Assembly: GCA_005883575.1 (NCBI GenBank)
Contig: VBFH01000030.1
Coordinates: forward strand, 62,001-126,000
Origin: Chloroflexota bacterium
GTDB lineage: Bacteria; Chloroflexota; Dormibacteria; Dormibacterales; Dormibacteraceae
Reading direction: 5' to 3'
Length of the DNA stretch: 64,000 nucleotides
Below the pieces are notes generated by a model, which was given only the letters and a program-made list of their open reading frames with translations, did not search any database and had not been told where the DNA came from. Below, in pieces: positions 33,391 to 42,381 of this stretch. The translations under genes and the position numbers were made by a program. The first letter of the stretch is position 1. Every line of letters begins with the position of its first letter.

Positions 33391-34812
33391 TCATCCGGCC
33401 GGCGCGATGCGCCTCCAGCGCACGCCCTCTTTCGAATCCTCGAGCGCGATGCCGCGGGCTCGCAGCTCGTCGCGGATCCGGTCGGCGCGCGCGAAGTCTC
33501 GTGTCTTCCGGGCTCCCTCGCGCTCAGCGATGAGTCGCTCGACCTCTTGGGCGAGTCCCGGCTCCTCCGCACGGACTACGTCCAGATGCGCGTCGAGGTC
33601 GTCGATCACGGCCAGGAGCGACGCCTGGTTGAGGGGGCCGACTCTGCCTGCGTCGAGCGCCGCGTTCGCTTCGCGGATGTGCTCGAAAACAATGCCGACT
33701 CCTTGCGGAAGGTTGAGGTCGTCGTCCAGAGCGTCGCGGTAAGCCGCGCGAACATCCGCGGTCTTCCGCGCAAGCTCACCGTCGTCGGCGCCGGACGGGC
33801 TCGTGCGATTGACTCGATCCGCGAACTCGCGGAGGCGCCGCACCTGCTCAGCCGCAGCGTGCAGAGCCTCCGGGCTGAGCCGGACGCGAGAGCGGTAGTG
33901 TGCGTTCGCGATCAAGAAGAAGCGGATCGCGAGGGGGTCGTGGCCGGCGTTGACGAGATGCCGCAGTGTCGTGAAGCTGCCGGCACTCTTGGACATCTTG
34001 TCCCCCGTCGCGTCGGCGAGATGCTCGGAGTGGAGCCACACGCGGGCGAACGTCGCATGATTGGCCGCCTCCGATTGGGCGATCTCGTTCTCATGGTGCG
34101 GAAACATCAGGTCGACGCCGCCGGCGTGAATGTCGAGCGTCTCGCCGAGGTAGCGCTTGCTCATCGCCGAGCATTCGATGTGCCAACCGGGCCGGCCGCG
34201 GCCGAAGGGCGCGTCCCACGCCGCCCCGATTCGTTCGTCGGCCGGCTGCGCCTTCTTCCACAACGCGAAGTCGCTCACCGATTCTTTCTCGTACTTGTCG
34301 GCCGCGACCCGTGCGCCCGCCTTGAGACCCGCTCGATCGAGGTGCGAAAGCTCTCCATATTTCGGAAAGCTCGCGATCCGGAAGTACACGTCTCCGTCCG
34401 CTATGTAGGCGTTTTCGTTCTCGATGAGAGTCGAGATCATGTCGACCATCTCGTTGATGTGCTCGGTGGCCCGCGGGTAGTGCTCCGCCCGCTCGGCACG
34501 AAGCGCCGCCATGTCCTCAAAGAACGCCTGGGCGTAAGGCTTCACGAACTCGGCGATCGTCGTGCCGGCGTGCATCGCCTGGTCGAGGATGCGGTCGTCT
34601 ATGTCAGTCAGGTTCATCACGTGCGTGACGCGATAACCCGAGACGCGAAGATGCCTGCGCACCAGGTCGTAGAAGAGGAAGGCGCGCAGGTTGCCGACGT
34701 GGGCGTAGTTCCAGACCGTCGGACCGCACGTGTACATGCGCACGTGCCGGTTCTCGAGAGGTTGGAACTCGTCTTTGGTGCCGGTGAGGGAGTTGTGCAG
34801 CCGCAGCGTCAC
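33391..34812 (-). CDS. cysS: Cysteinyl-tRNA synthetase
   Basis: This 473-residue class I synthetase charges tRNA-Cys. The zinc-site cysteine is in YTCGPTVWNYAHVGN (C29, HVGN), and KMSKSAGSF is at about residue 270. The C-terminal DALR-like anticodon-binding part ends in GVRWRR. GTG at 34812 is chosen because the conserved RLHNSLTG follows and the upstream phosphotransferase gene ends four bases earlier. The arrangement ispD-ispF-cysS-rlmB-yacP is like that of Firmicutes apart from the phosphotransferase gene. Confidence 0.96.
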   Translation of the reverse strand: MTLRLHNSLTGTKDEFQPLENRHVRMYTCGPTVWNYAHVGNLRAFLFYDLVRRHLRVSGYRVTHVMNLTDIDDRILDQAMHAGTTIAEFVKPYAQAFFEDMAALRAERAEHYPRATEHINEMVDMISTLIENENAYIADGDVYFRIASFPKYGELSHLDRAGLKAGARVAADKYEKESVSDFALWKKAQPADERIGAAWDAPFGRGRPGWHIECSAMSKRYLGETLDIHAGGVDLMFPHHENEIAQSEAANHATFARVWLHSEHLADATGDKMSKSAGSFTTLRHLVNAGHDPLAIRFFLIANAHYRSRVRLSPEALHAAAEQVRRLREFADRVNRTSPSGADDGELARKTADVRAAYRDALDDDLNLPQGVGIVFEHIREANAALDAGRVGPLNQASLLAVIDDLDAHLDVVRAEEPGLAQEVERLIAEREGARKTRDFARADRIRDELRARGIALEDSKEGVRWRRIAPAG

Positions 34813-34816
34813 GCCG

Positions 34817-35767
34817 TTAGTCTCGCGTAAACGGCTCGCGTTCAATCGAGCTGCAGAGGCCCCGCCAGGCCCTTTCGCTGTCCTCGTCCTGACGGTGCGC
34901 CGAGCGAAGCTCGTGCACGCACCACGACAGATCATCGAGGCGCCATCGCAGCCGGTAGAGCTCACAGAGTGTTGGATCGCCTCGGCCGATCATCCAGAGG
35001 TCGCGCTCGGCCGGCGCCAGGCCGGCCGTGTCCCAGTCGACGAGCAGGAATCGGTCACGGGAGCGAACGATGTTCCCGCTGTGCGGCTCGCCGTGCGTCA
35101 GAACAGGCTTGGCGGCCGTCATATCGACTCCTGCCTCCAGCTCATCGAACCTCTCGAGCCACTGCATGATCAACCCGGCGTTGCGAGCGACCATCGACCG
35201 TGCCGGACCCGAGTAAGGTCCCCCGGCCCAGTCCGCGTCGAGGTCTCGCAAAGCGTTCTCGAGGTCTTCACGCAGCGGCACGCTCGGCACGATCACCCGT
35301 GCCGTCGCCGCGACTCCAGGAGAAGAGCCGTGCAGGCGCCCGAGCATGTCGACCAGCGCCGTCCGCTCCCCGCCGGTGAGCACCTTTCGGAATGGCTGCG
35401 GATCCCCGAGAAACGGGTAGAACGCCACCGCGTAGTGTGTCCCGACGCGGGTGAGGACCTCGCCGTCGACGTTGTCGAGAGGAGAGACCACAAAATCGAG
35501 CTCCGCGTCCGATCGCAGCGTGCGCGCCGTTTCCAGAGCGCTGCGGAGGTGTTCGAACACCTCAGCCGCGTGCTCACCGAGGAAGGGCTTGCGATCGAGA
35601 TCGTCGACGGTCACGAAATGGCGAGTTCCCTTCCCGTCCGTACAGCGCCAATGGTGGCTGCCGGCGCCAATCGGCAGGTGCTCGAGATCGACATCTTTCA
35701 GTCCCCAGCCGTTCGTCAACGCGACGATGAGGTCGCTCTCAGCGAGATCGGGCGGTCGGGTCCTCAA
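34817..35767 (-). CDS. Aminoglycoside phosphotransferase-family kinase
   Basis: This protein of about 316 residues has the APH fold. GSHHWRCTD and GTRHFVTVDDLDRK give the nucleotide-lysine region, LTHGEPHSGNIV is the catalytic loop (HGExxxxN instead of the more common HGDxxxxN), and FLLVDWDTAGLAP contains the DxD metal site. Its substrate is unknown; the family phosphorylates antibiotics, choline, fructosamine and others. It is inserted between ispF and cysS. The start is uncertain: TTG at 35767 overlaps ispF by 29 bases, and a later TTG at about codon 20 is possible. Confidence 0.78.
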   Translation of the reverse strand: MRTRPPDLAESDLIVALTNGWGLKDVDLEHLPIGAGSHHWRCTDGKGTRHFVTVDDLDRKPFLGEHAAEVFEHLRSALETARTLRSDAELDFVVSPLDNVDGEVLTRVGTHYAVAFYPFLGDPQPFRKVLTGGERTALVDMLGRLHGSSPGVAATARVIVPSVPLREDLENALRDLDADWAGGPYSGPARSMVARNAGLIMQWLERFDELEAGVDMTAAKPVLTHGEPHSGNIVRSRDRFLLVDWDTAGLAPAERDLWMIGRGDPTLCELYRLRWRLDDLSWCVHELRSAHRQDEDSERAWRGLCSSIEREPFTRD

Positions 35768-36230
35768 GCTCTTCGATGGTGGCGACCGCCTGCGCGGCGA
35801 TGCCGGCCTTCTGGCCGAGGGCGCCAAGCCCCTCCGGAGACTTGCCTTTGATGTTCACGTTTTCCGTCCCGATCCTGTTCGCGAGCTGCGCCTTCATCTT
35901 GGGAAGATGCGCCTGCAGCCGCGGCTCCTGCGCGATCACCGTGCAGTCCACGTTGACTACGCGATAACCAGCCTCACGCAACTCTGCGATGGCCGTCGCG
36001 AGCATGTCCAGGCTCGATGCGTCCTTGAATTTCGGATCGTCGGCCGGAAAAAGGGCGCCGATGTCGCCCAGTCCTGCAGCCCCGAGAACCGCGTCGATCA
36101 CCGCGTGAGTCAGCACGTCCGCGTCCGAATGGCCGTCGAGCCCTCTCGGGTGATCGATGCGCACGCCGCCCAGCACGAGCGGACGGCCCGCCGCCAGCGG
36201 ATGCACGTCGTACCCGATGCCGACTCTCAC
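35739..36230 (-). CDS. ispF: 2-C-methyl-D-erythritol 2,4-cyclodiphosphate synthase
   Basis: This 163-residue enzyme of the non-mevalonate isoprenoid pathway forms the cyclodiphosphate in a trimer. The metal ligands are in GYDVHPL (D and H) and the loop LDGHSDADVLTHAVIDA; DCTVIAQEPRL and KGKSPEGLG complete the active site. GTG at 36230 overlaps the ispD TGA, as is usual for the ispD-ispF pair. The last seven residues overlap the kinase gene. Confidence 0.96.
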   Translation of the reverse strand: MRVGIGYDVHPLAAGRPLVLGGVRIDHPRGLDGHSDADVLTHAVIDAVLGAAGLGDIGALFPADDPKFKDASSLDMLATAIAELREAGYRVVNVDCTVIAQEPRLQAHLPKMKAQLANRIGTENVNIKGKSPEGLGALGQKAGIAAQAVATIEELEDPTARSR

Positions 36231-36919
36231 CTGACCGCGGTCTCGTGCTCCCGGATCAGAGCCTCCACGACTTCCAGGTCTTCTGGCGTCGTCAACTTGA
36301 GATTGGCCGGCTCGCCAGGAACCACCGAGACCAAGTGGCCCGTCGCCGCGACCAGCTGCGCGTCGTCGTCACCGACGAGCCCGGCGTCAGCGGCCTCGCG
36401 GTGGGCGCGGGCGAGGAGATCGTAGGCAAAGCCCTGCGGCGTCTGGGCGAGCACGATCAGCGAGCGGTCGAGGCTCTCGACCAGGCGGTTCCCTTCGACG
36501 CGCTTGACCGCGTCCCGCGGGCTGATCGCCGGGAACGCGGCACCGCTCTCCATCGCGGCCGCCAGGACGCGGCGGACCAGCGTGGCGGTGACCAGAGGGC
36601 GGGCCGCATCGTGGACGAGCACGAAATCGCAGTTGCCGAGCGCCGCCAGACCCATCCGAACCGAGTCCTGGCGGCTCTCGCCTCCCGCCTTGACGATGAC
36701 CGGTTTGCGTGGATGAAGCGCCTCCACCTCACGCTCGGCGCTTTCGAGCCGGCTCGGTGGCCCGACGACCACGATCCGGTCCACCTCGTCGAGCGCCAGG
36801 AACAGCTCGAGCACGCGGGCCAGCGTCGTACGGCCGTTGAGCCGAACCAGCGCTTTGCTGCCGCGGCCCAGACGCGAGCCGGTGCCCGCGGCGGCAACGA
36901 TTGCACCTACTGTCCGCAT
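36227..36919 (-). CDS. ispD: 2-C-methyl-D-erythritol 4-phosphate cytidylyltransferase
   Basis: This 230-residue enzyme makes CDP-methylerythritol. IVAAAGTGSRLGRGSKALVRL is the CTP-binding loop with its essential Arg and Lys, followed by VGPPS, a GGESRQDSVRMGL motif, VHDAARPLV, and a C-terminal LKLTTPEDL. It overlaps ispF by four bases and lies 13 bp downstream of the PIN/TRAM gene. Confidence 0.96.
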   Translation of the reverse strand: MRTVGAIVAAAGTGSRLGRGSKALVRLNGRTTLARVLELFLALDEVDRIVVVGPPSRLESAEREVEALHPRKPVIVKAGGESRQDSVRMGLAALGNCDFVLVHDAARPLVTATLVRRVLAAAMESGAAFPAISPRDAVKRVEGNRLVESLDRSLIVLAQTPQGFAYDLLARAHREAADAGLVGDDDAQLVAATGHLVSVVPGEPANLKLTTPEDLEVVEALIREHETAVR

Positions 36920-36932
36920 CAGTCGCGGCAGC

Positions 36933-38018
36933 TCACGCCGATTCCTCGCGCGGCTTGACCCTGGTTGGCTGGCGACGCGGTTCCGCGCCGCTTGGCTCGG
37001 CGAAGATCATGCGTCCCGCCGATGTCTGGATCACCGACGTAACCACCGCGGTGATCGTCTGATTGAGCAGTCGGCGTCCGTTCTGGATCACCACCATCGT
37101 CCCGTCGTCCAGGCTGCCGACGCCCTGGCCCGGCTCTTTGCCTTCTCGGGCCACGGTGACGACGATCTCCTCGCCGGGGATGGCGACCGGCCGCATCGCC
37201 TGCGCCAGGTCGTTGAGGTTCAAGACGGCGACGCCTTCCAGTCGAGCGATCCGGTTGAGATTGAAGTCGTTGGTCATGATCGCCCAGCCCTTGCGCTTGG
37301 CCGTGCGCACGAGGTGCGTGTCGATGTCGCCGTTGGGTGGAGAGTCGTCCTCGGTGACCTGCAGGTCGATCGACGGCTCCTTTTGCATCTCGGTGAGCAC
37401 GTCGAGACCGCGACGGCCCCGCCGCCGGCGTGTGACGTCCGCGGAGTCGGCGACCGTTTGTAGCTCCCGAAGCACGGAGCTGAGCGTGATCAGCGGCATG
37501 TCGAGAAAACCGGTCTTCGCGATGTCGAAGATGCGGCCGTCGATGATGACCGAGGTGTCCAGCAGCACCGCCGGGACACGGTGTGTGTCAGGTTCGGTGC
37601 TGCGGCCCAAGAAAAGGCTGGTGAGCTCGGCCCGACGCGTCAGGCCGACCGATGCCCCTTGCGCCGCCAGCAGCAGCGCAAGCACCGCCGAGACCCAGAT
37701 TCCATACGGCTGGATGTCGCGCACGAAAGCGCCGATCAGGACCGCGACCACCAATCCCACAATCAAGCCCAGCAGTCCGCTGAGGAGGTCCGGGAGCGGA
37801 GTGCTCGTCAGCCGGAAGTTGAACTTTCGCCACCCACCCAGCACGTACGGCGTGCCGAGGTACGCAAAGATCAAGCCTTCCAGGGTCGTCAGCCCGATGA
37901 TCGCCCAGCCCGGGTGCGCGGTCGAGATGCCCCGGACCATGAAATAACCGAGCAGAAAACCACCGATCACTCCGAGCCCTCCCCCGAGCCATCGGGCGAG
38001 ACTCTCGGAAAGCTTCAC
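36933..38018 (-). CDS. PIN/TRAM membrane protein (YacL-like)
   Basis: This 361-residue protein has four transmembrane segments in the first 130 residues. The cytoplasmic PIN domain opens LLDTSVIIDGRIFDI and has acidic residues at TEMQKEPSIDLQVTEDDSPP and MTNDFNLNRIA. A C-terminal TRAM domain spans about 270-330. The family is a putative ribonuclease associated with the membrane. GTG at 38018 is preceded by GAGGAGG, a strong ribosome-binding site, which also confirms the end of radA upstream. The last 25 residues are basic and proline-rich. Confidence 0.9.
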   Translation of the reverse strand: MKLSESLARWLGGGLGVIGGFLLGYFMVRGISTAHPGWAIIGLTTLEGLIFAYLGTPYVLGGWRKFNFRLTSTPLPDLLSGLLGLIVGLVVAVLIGAFVRDIQPYGIWVSAVLALLLAAQGASVGLTRRAELTSLFLGRSTEPDTHRVPAVLLDTSVIIDGRIFDIAKTGFLDMPLITLSSVLRELQTVADSADVTRRRRGRRGLDVLTEMQKEPSIDLQVTEDDSPPNGDIDTHLVRTAKRKGWAIMTNDFNLNRIARLEGVAVLNLNDLAQAMRPVAIPGEEIVVTVAREGKEPGQGVGSLDDGTMVVIQNGRRLLNQTITAVVTSVIQTSAGRMIFAEPSGAEPRRQPTRVKPREESA

Positions 38019-38021
38019 GGG

Positions 38022-39431
38022 TTACCTCCTCAAGAGACCGTGAGTGGCCTCCTTTATGAATGTGCCGGACCGGATAGGTGAAGAAAAGGCGGCGGAGACG
38101 GCCTCCGCCACGGACCGCACCTCGACGATGTCGAGGCGGGAGGGTCGACCGGCGCGCGAGCCGGCCGGAATCAAAGCGCGCGTCAGGCCGTGCCGCGCAG
38201 CTTCTTGCAAGCGGCGTTCGAGATGGCCCACGCGGCGCACCTCGCCCGACAATCCCAGCTCTCCGATCACGACCAGGCCGTCCGGCATTGGCCTGCTCTC
38301 CTCGTTGCTGACGATCGACAGGGCGAGACCGAGGTCGGCGGCCGGCTCCGTGATCCGGATGCCACCCGCCACGCTGACGAAGACGTCCGATTTGGCGAAG
38401 GATCGATTCAGGCGTTTCTCCAGGACCGCCAGGATCATGTGCAGGCGATTGACGTCGATCCCGTTTGCGATCCGGCGAAGCATCCCACTTTCGTTCTTGT
38501 TGGTGAGACTCTGCACCTCGACGAGGAGAGGACGCGTGCCCTCCAGGGTGGCCACGATAGCCGTCCCGGGCGCGGTCGCGGCAGCGCCTGCCAGGATCGC
38601 CGCGGATGGGTCCGGGACTTCCTCGAGGCCGCTTTCGCCCATGGCGAAGACCCCGATCTCCTCGGCCGATCCGAAGCGGTTTTTCGTCGCCCGAAGGAGC
38701 CGGAGCTCCTGACGGCGGTCGCCTTCCAGATACAGCACGGTGTCAACGATATGCTCCAGGACCCGGGGTCCGGCTATGGAACCGTCCTTGGTGACGTGGC
38801 CCACGAGGAATATGGGGACGTTGATCTCCTTGGCAAGGCGCATCAGCCGCGCGGCCGACTCGCGGACCTGGGTCACGCTGCCGGCGCTGCCGTCGAGGCC
38901 GCCGTCGGTCACAGTCTGGATCGAGTCGATGATCGCGAGCTTGGGCCGCTCGGCCTCGATCACCCCGCAGATCGTCTCCAGATCGCTCTCTGCCAGCAGC
39001 AGGATGGCCGGCTCCAGCGCCCCCAGGCGCTGAGCGCGCATCCGGACCTGCTGTCCGGACTCCTCGCCGGAGACGTACAGGACTTTGCCCGATCTGGCGA
39101 CCTGCGCCGCTGCATGCATGAGAAGAGTGGACTTGCCGACCCCCGGCTCGCCCCCGATGAGGACGAGGCTTCCGCCGACGATGCCCCCGCCCAGCGCCCG
39201 GTTGAGCTCGCCCCACTCCAGACGCGTTCGAGGCGCGTCCTCGGTCGCCATGTCGGTTAGCGCGACCGCGCGGGCCGGTTGAATGGACTTCGGTCTCGGG
39301 TCTTTCCCTGCCTTCCGGACTTGAAATTCCTGCAGCGTGTTCCAGGCTCGGCAGTGCGGGCACTGGCCGGCCCAGCGGAGGCTTTCGCCACCACATTCCG
39401 TACAGACAAAGGTGATCGTCGATTTGGGCAT
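38022..39431 (-). CDS. radA: DNA repair protein RadA
   Basis: This 469-residue recombination helicase/branch-migration factor has a zinc finger at CTECGGESLRWAGQCPHC (cysteines 10, 13, 24, 27). The ATPase has GGEPGVGKST (Walker A), then KNRFGSAEEIGVF (the KNRFG motif), and a C-terminal Lon-protease-like domain with a proline-rich linker. ATG at 39431 is preceded by an AT-rich stretch with a TTGAAA element. It is the first gene of the minus-strand run that includes ispD-ispF-cysS-rlmB. Confidence 0.96.
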   Translation of the reverse strand: MPKSTITFVCTECGGESLRWAGQCPHCRAWNTLQEFQVRKAGKDPRPKSIQPARAVALTDMATEDAPRTRLEWGELNRALGGGIVGGSLVLIGGEPGVGKSTLLMHAAAQVARSGKVLYVSGEESGQQVRMRAQRLGALEPAILLLAESDLETICGVIEAERPKLAIIDSIQTVTDGGLDGSAGSVTQVRESAARLMRLAKEINVPIFLVGHVTKDGSIAGPRVLEHIVDTVLYLEGDRRQELRLLRATKNRFGSAEEIGVFAMGESGLEEVPDPSAAILAGAAATAPGTAIVATLEGTRPLLVEVQSLTNKNESGMLRRIANGIDVNRLHMILAVLEKRLNRSFAKSDVFVSVAGGIRITEPAADLGLALSIVSNEESRPMPDGLVVIGELGLSGEVRRVGHLERRLQEAARHGLTRALIPAGSRAGRPSRLDIVEVRSVAEAVSAAFSSPIRSGTFIKEATHGLLRR

Positions 39432-39535
39432 GGGAAGACTGTGTACCCCATCATCGTGGTTTTCAAGTCGGGGTTTTTACAAGGAGGTCCGTAGCCTTTT
39501 ACAGACGGAAACGTTTTATCTGTTGAGCGTCAAGG

Positions 39536-39563
39536 CGCCGCCCTGACTACCCCCGGGGCGGCG
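39536..39563. repeat. 8-bp inverted repeat between radA and the dehydratase gene
   Basis: CGCCGCCC and GGGCGGCG are separated by 12 bases, 28 bases before the dehydratase GTG and 105 bases from the radA start. It lies in the divergent promoter region and is a candidate operator or leader stem; there is no U-tract. An orphan AAGGAGG at 39481 has no start codon in the right place. Confidence 0.35.
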
Positions 39564-39590
39564 TCAGTATTTGAAGGCTATCCTCCCACC

Positions 39591-40541
39591 GTGGACGCGA
39601 CGATCTCCATCGACCGCATCCGCGAGGCCGCGGATGCGATCGATCCCGTGTTTCTCCACACGCCGCAGTTCGCGTCGGAGCCGCTAAGCGAGCGGATCGG
39701 CGTCCAGACGATCCTCAAGGTTGAGTCCGTCAACCCGATCCGGAGCTTCAAGGGCCGCGGCGCCGATTATCTGATGCACCGGCTTGGCGCCGATGCGGGA
39801 ACGATCGTGTGCGCGTCGGCGGGGAACTTCGGCCAGGGCATGGCCTACGCATGCCGGAAGCGCGGGATCGCGCTCACCGTCTTTGCGGCGCAGAACGCAA
39901 ACCCGCTGAAGATCGAGCGCATGCGCCGGCTTGGCGCCAGGGTTGAGCTGCGAGGCGACGATTTCGACGAAGCCAAAGACGCCGCAAGGCGGCACGCTGA
40001 AGACGACGGCCACCTGTTTGTCGAGGACGGGCTGCTCGGTGCGATCGCGGAAGGAGCCGGCACGATTGCGGTCGAGCTCACACAAGCGCCTGACTCGATC
40101 GATGCGGTCTTTGTCCCGCTCGGCAACGGCGCGCTCGTGAACGGCGTCGGCACGTGGCTCAAATACAGATCGCCTCGAACCCGCGTGATCGCGGTGTGCG
40201 CCGAGTCTGCCCCATCGATGGCGCTGTCGTGGAAGTCGCGCAAGCCCATGACCGCGCCCGGCTCGACCATCGCCGACGGCATCGCCGTGCGCGTGCCGGT
40301 CGCCGAGGCTGTCGCCACGATGGCGAAGACGGTCGATGACGTGATGCTTGTCAGCGACGAGGAAATGCGGTTGGCGATGCGCCGGCTGTTCATCGACGCC
40401 GGGCTGGTGGTCGAGCCCGCCGGCGCCGCCGGGATCGCCGCGATCGCAATCCGAGCGAAGGAGTTTGCGGACAGACGCGTGGCCGCAATCCTGACCGGAG
40501 GGAACCTGACCGAGCAGCAGATCAGGGACTGGCTCTACTGA
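39591..40541 (+). CDS. Threonine/serine dehydratase-family PLP enzyme
   Basis: This 316-residue fold-type II PLP enzyme has LHTPQFASEPLSERIG, then NPIRSFKGRGADYLM with Schiff-base K54. CASAGNFGQGMAYACR binds the PLP phosphate region, VPLGNGALVNGVGTWL follows, and IAAILTGGNL (here AAILTGGNL) is at the end. The family deaminates threonine or serine, or acts on related beta-substituted amino acids. There is no C-terminal ACT domain, so it is a catabolic rather than feedback-regulated type. The gene is monocistronic, with its end overlapping the convergent RDD gene by 7 bp. Confidence 0.87.
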   Translation: MDATISIDRIREAADAIDPVFLHTPQFASEPLSERIGVQTILKVESVNPIRSFKGRGADYLMHRLGADAGTIVCASAGNFGQGMAYACRKRGIALTVFAAQNANPLKIERMRRLGARVELRGDDFDEAKDAARRHAEDDGHLFVEDGLLGAIAEGAGTIAVELTQAPDSIDAVFVPLGNGALVNGVGTWLKYRSPRTRVIAVCAESAPSMALSWKSRKPMTAPGSTIADGIAVRVPVAEAVATMAKTVDDVMLVSDEEMRLAMRRLFIDAGLVVEPAGAAGIAAIAIRAKEFADRRVAAILTGGNLTEQQIRDWLY

Positions 40542-41338
40542 TCAGGCGCGCCCTGCGCGCGCCCGGTTCGCTCCAGGTCCGCGAGGTAGTCGAGCGCCGC
40601 CAGCGGACCGTACTGGTTGAACACGTCCGGCGCCGCCGCCTGGAGGCTGGCCTGCAGCTGGCTCGCCAGCTGCGCTCGCAGCACGGGCGGCAGCTCGGGC
40701 CGGCGCCGGCCGTATGAGGTGACGAAGCGCCGCAGCTCGGGGTCGAGCCGTCGCAAGAACAATTCCGCCGGAGTTGCCGGCGCGTAAACGGCCTGCGAGG
40801 CGGGGGGCGCGGGTGGATCGGAAGGGCGTCCGCCCGGCAGCTGCCACAGCCAGACGTAGTCGGAGTCCTTGACCACGATCGTGCCCGCGGCCAGGTCGCC
40901 GAGGCGCTTGCCGCGACCGTTGATGAACAGCACCACCAGCCCCACGCCGTAGCCGTAAGGCAGGAAGTCGACGAGCCTGACGATGTTCCGGATGCCGGCC
41001 TGAACAAAGGTCATCGGCTCGCCCCGGTCGCCCACGGCGCGGAGCCGAAACACCTTCTTGCCGATCGTCTGGCCGGACCAGAAGGCCTCGCACGTCCAGT
41101 GGTAGCCGAAGATGACGAGGAAGCTGCCCAGGATCGCGATCAGGTACGCGACCGCGTCCAGGCCCGACGCTCCGACCGCGATCGCCGCGAAATAGACGCC
41201 GGCCAGGACGCCGAAAAGGATGAGCAGGTCGAGGATCTGGGCGATGCCGCGCGTCGCGAGGCCGGCGACCTGGTAGTCGAACGACACCCGCTCTGGCGTC
41301 GCGACCACGAGCTCGCTGTCGGGAAGCGGCTGGCTCAT
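40535..41338 (-). CDS. RDD-family membrane protein
   Basis: This 267-residue protein has an RDD domain: [19 protein letters not shown] (first helix with the R-D motif), [22 protein letters not shown], and [13 protein letters not shown]. Two to three hydrophobic helices occupy residues 30-85 and 120-145. The C-terminal 100 residues are cytoplasmic, proline- and glutamine-rich, with a helical end. RDD proteins are often next to SpoIIM, as here; the function is unknown, with transport or ion exchange suggested for some. The start is ATG at 41338, 20 bases from the divergent SpoIIM-like gene. Confidence 0.88.
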   Translation of the reverse strand: MSQPLPDSELVVATPERVSFDYQVAGLATRGIAQILDLLILFGVLAGVYFAAIAVGASGLDAVAYLIAILGSFLVIFGYHWTCEAFWSGQTIGKKVFRLRAVGDRGEPMTFVQAGIRNIVRLVDFLPYGYGVGLVVLFINGRGKRLGDLAAGTIVVKDSDYVWLWQLPGGRPSDPPAPPASQAVYAPATPAELFLRRLDPELRRFVTSYGRRRPELPPVLRAQLASQLQASLQAAAPDVFNQYGPLAALDYLADLERTGRAQGAPDQ

Positions 41339-41358
41339 CTCCTGGTTATTGTCATGCC

Positions 41359-42381
41359 GTGCGCGCAGAGGACTTCGTGGCCATCCGCAGAGATGACTGG
41401 AACCGTCTCGAAAACCTGCTCGGCAGCGCCGGCGCGGCCCACCTCAATGCGCTTTCACCCGCGCAGGTCCTCACCATGGCGGCGCTCTACCGCCGCGCCA
41501 CCGCCGACCTCGCCCGTGCCCAGCGGGACTGGCCGGGCGAGCCCGTACATCGCTACCTGAACGGCCTCGTCGCTCGCGGTCACGGCATCGTTTACCGGCG
41601 CGGTGGAGAGATTGGGAAACGCATCCGCCGCTTCTACACCGAGAAATTGCCTCAGACCTATCGCCAGGCCTGGCCTTACCTGCTCGCCGCGGCCGCGCTG
41701 ATGTTCGTCCCCGCACTCGTCAGCTTTTTCGTCGTCCTGGCCGATCCCGACGCCGTGTACGCGATCGCGGATCCGCGTCTCATCGACCAGGTGCATCACC
41801 ACCAGCTCTGGACCAACATCCCGCCCGATGAACGTGTGCAGATCGCGGGACTGATCACGGTCAACAACATCTACGTCTCGATGCTGGCCTTCGCCCTCGG
41901 CGTTTTCTTCGGCCTGCCTGTGATCTGGGTCATGGTCTCGAACGGCATCTCGCTCGGCGGACTTTTCGGGCTCACGCAGGCCTACGGGCTCGCCGGTGGG
42001 TTGTTCGATTTCGTCATCGGACACGGCGTCCTCGAGCTCTCGATCGTCATCGCCCAGGGCGCGGGGGGGCTGATGATGGGTTGGGCGTTGGTATCGCCGG
42101 GCAACCGCCGGCGCTCCGACGCGCTCGTGATCGCGGCCCAGCGCGCCTTCACGATCCTCCTCGGCCTCGCGCCGCTGCTCGTGGTCGCGGGCATCATCGA
42201 AGGCAACATCTCACCCTCCGCCACGCCGTTCCAGATCAAGCTCGCGATCGGCCTGACGACCGGTACGCTCTTCTATTCCTATCTCTTGCTCAGCGGCCGG
42301 AGCTCACAGGAGCGCTCTCTCTTTGAGCTCCAGGTAGCGCTCCACAAGGGCGGGAGACAAGGTGCCCGCGACCACGTCTAG
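41359..42381 (+). CDS. SpoIIM-like (stage II sporulation protein M) membrane protein
   Basis: This 340-residue protein begins with a helical cytoplasmic domain of the [16 protein letters not shown] type, then has five to six transmembrane helices (about 110-130, 170-200, 220-250, 260-300). The [19 protein letters not shown] motif is typical of SpoIIM. In Bacillus, SpoIIM helps remodel peptidoglycan during engulfment, but homologues occur in non-sporulating bacteria next to RDD, DUF58 and MoxR genes, as here. The gene starts with GTG at 41359 and its last 78 bp overlap the convergent DUF58 gene. Confidence 0.85.
   Translation: MRAEDFVAIRRDDWNRLENLLGSAGAAHLNALSPAQVLTMAALYRRATADLARAQRDWPGEPVHRYLNGLVARGHGIVYRRGGEIGKRIRRFYTEKLPQTYRQAWPYLLAAAALMFVPALVSFFVVLADPDAVYAIADPRLIDQVHHHQLWTNIPPDERVQIAGLITVNNIYVSMLAFALGVFFGLPVIWVMVSNGISLGGLFGLTQAYGLAGGLFDFVIGHGVLELSIVIAQGAGGLMMGWALVSPGNRRRSDALVIAAQRAFTILLGLAPLLVVAGIIEGNISPSATPFQIKLAIGLTTGTLFYSYLLLSGRSSQERSLFELQVALHKGGRQGARDHV

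Noticed and set aside
39481-39490. AAGGAGG as the ribosome-binding site of a small gene
   Set aside because: No ATG, GTG or TTG follows at 4-12 bases and no conserved short frame is present.
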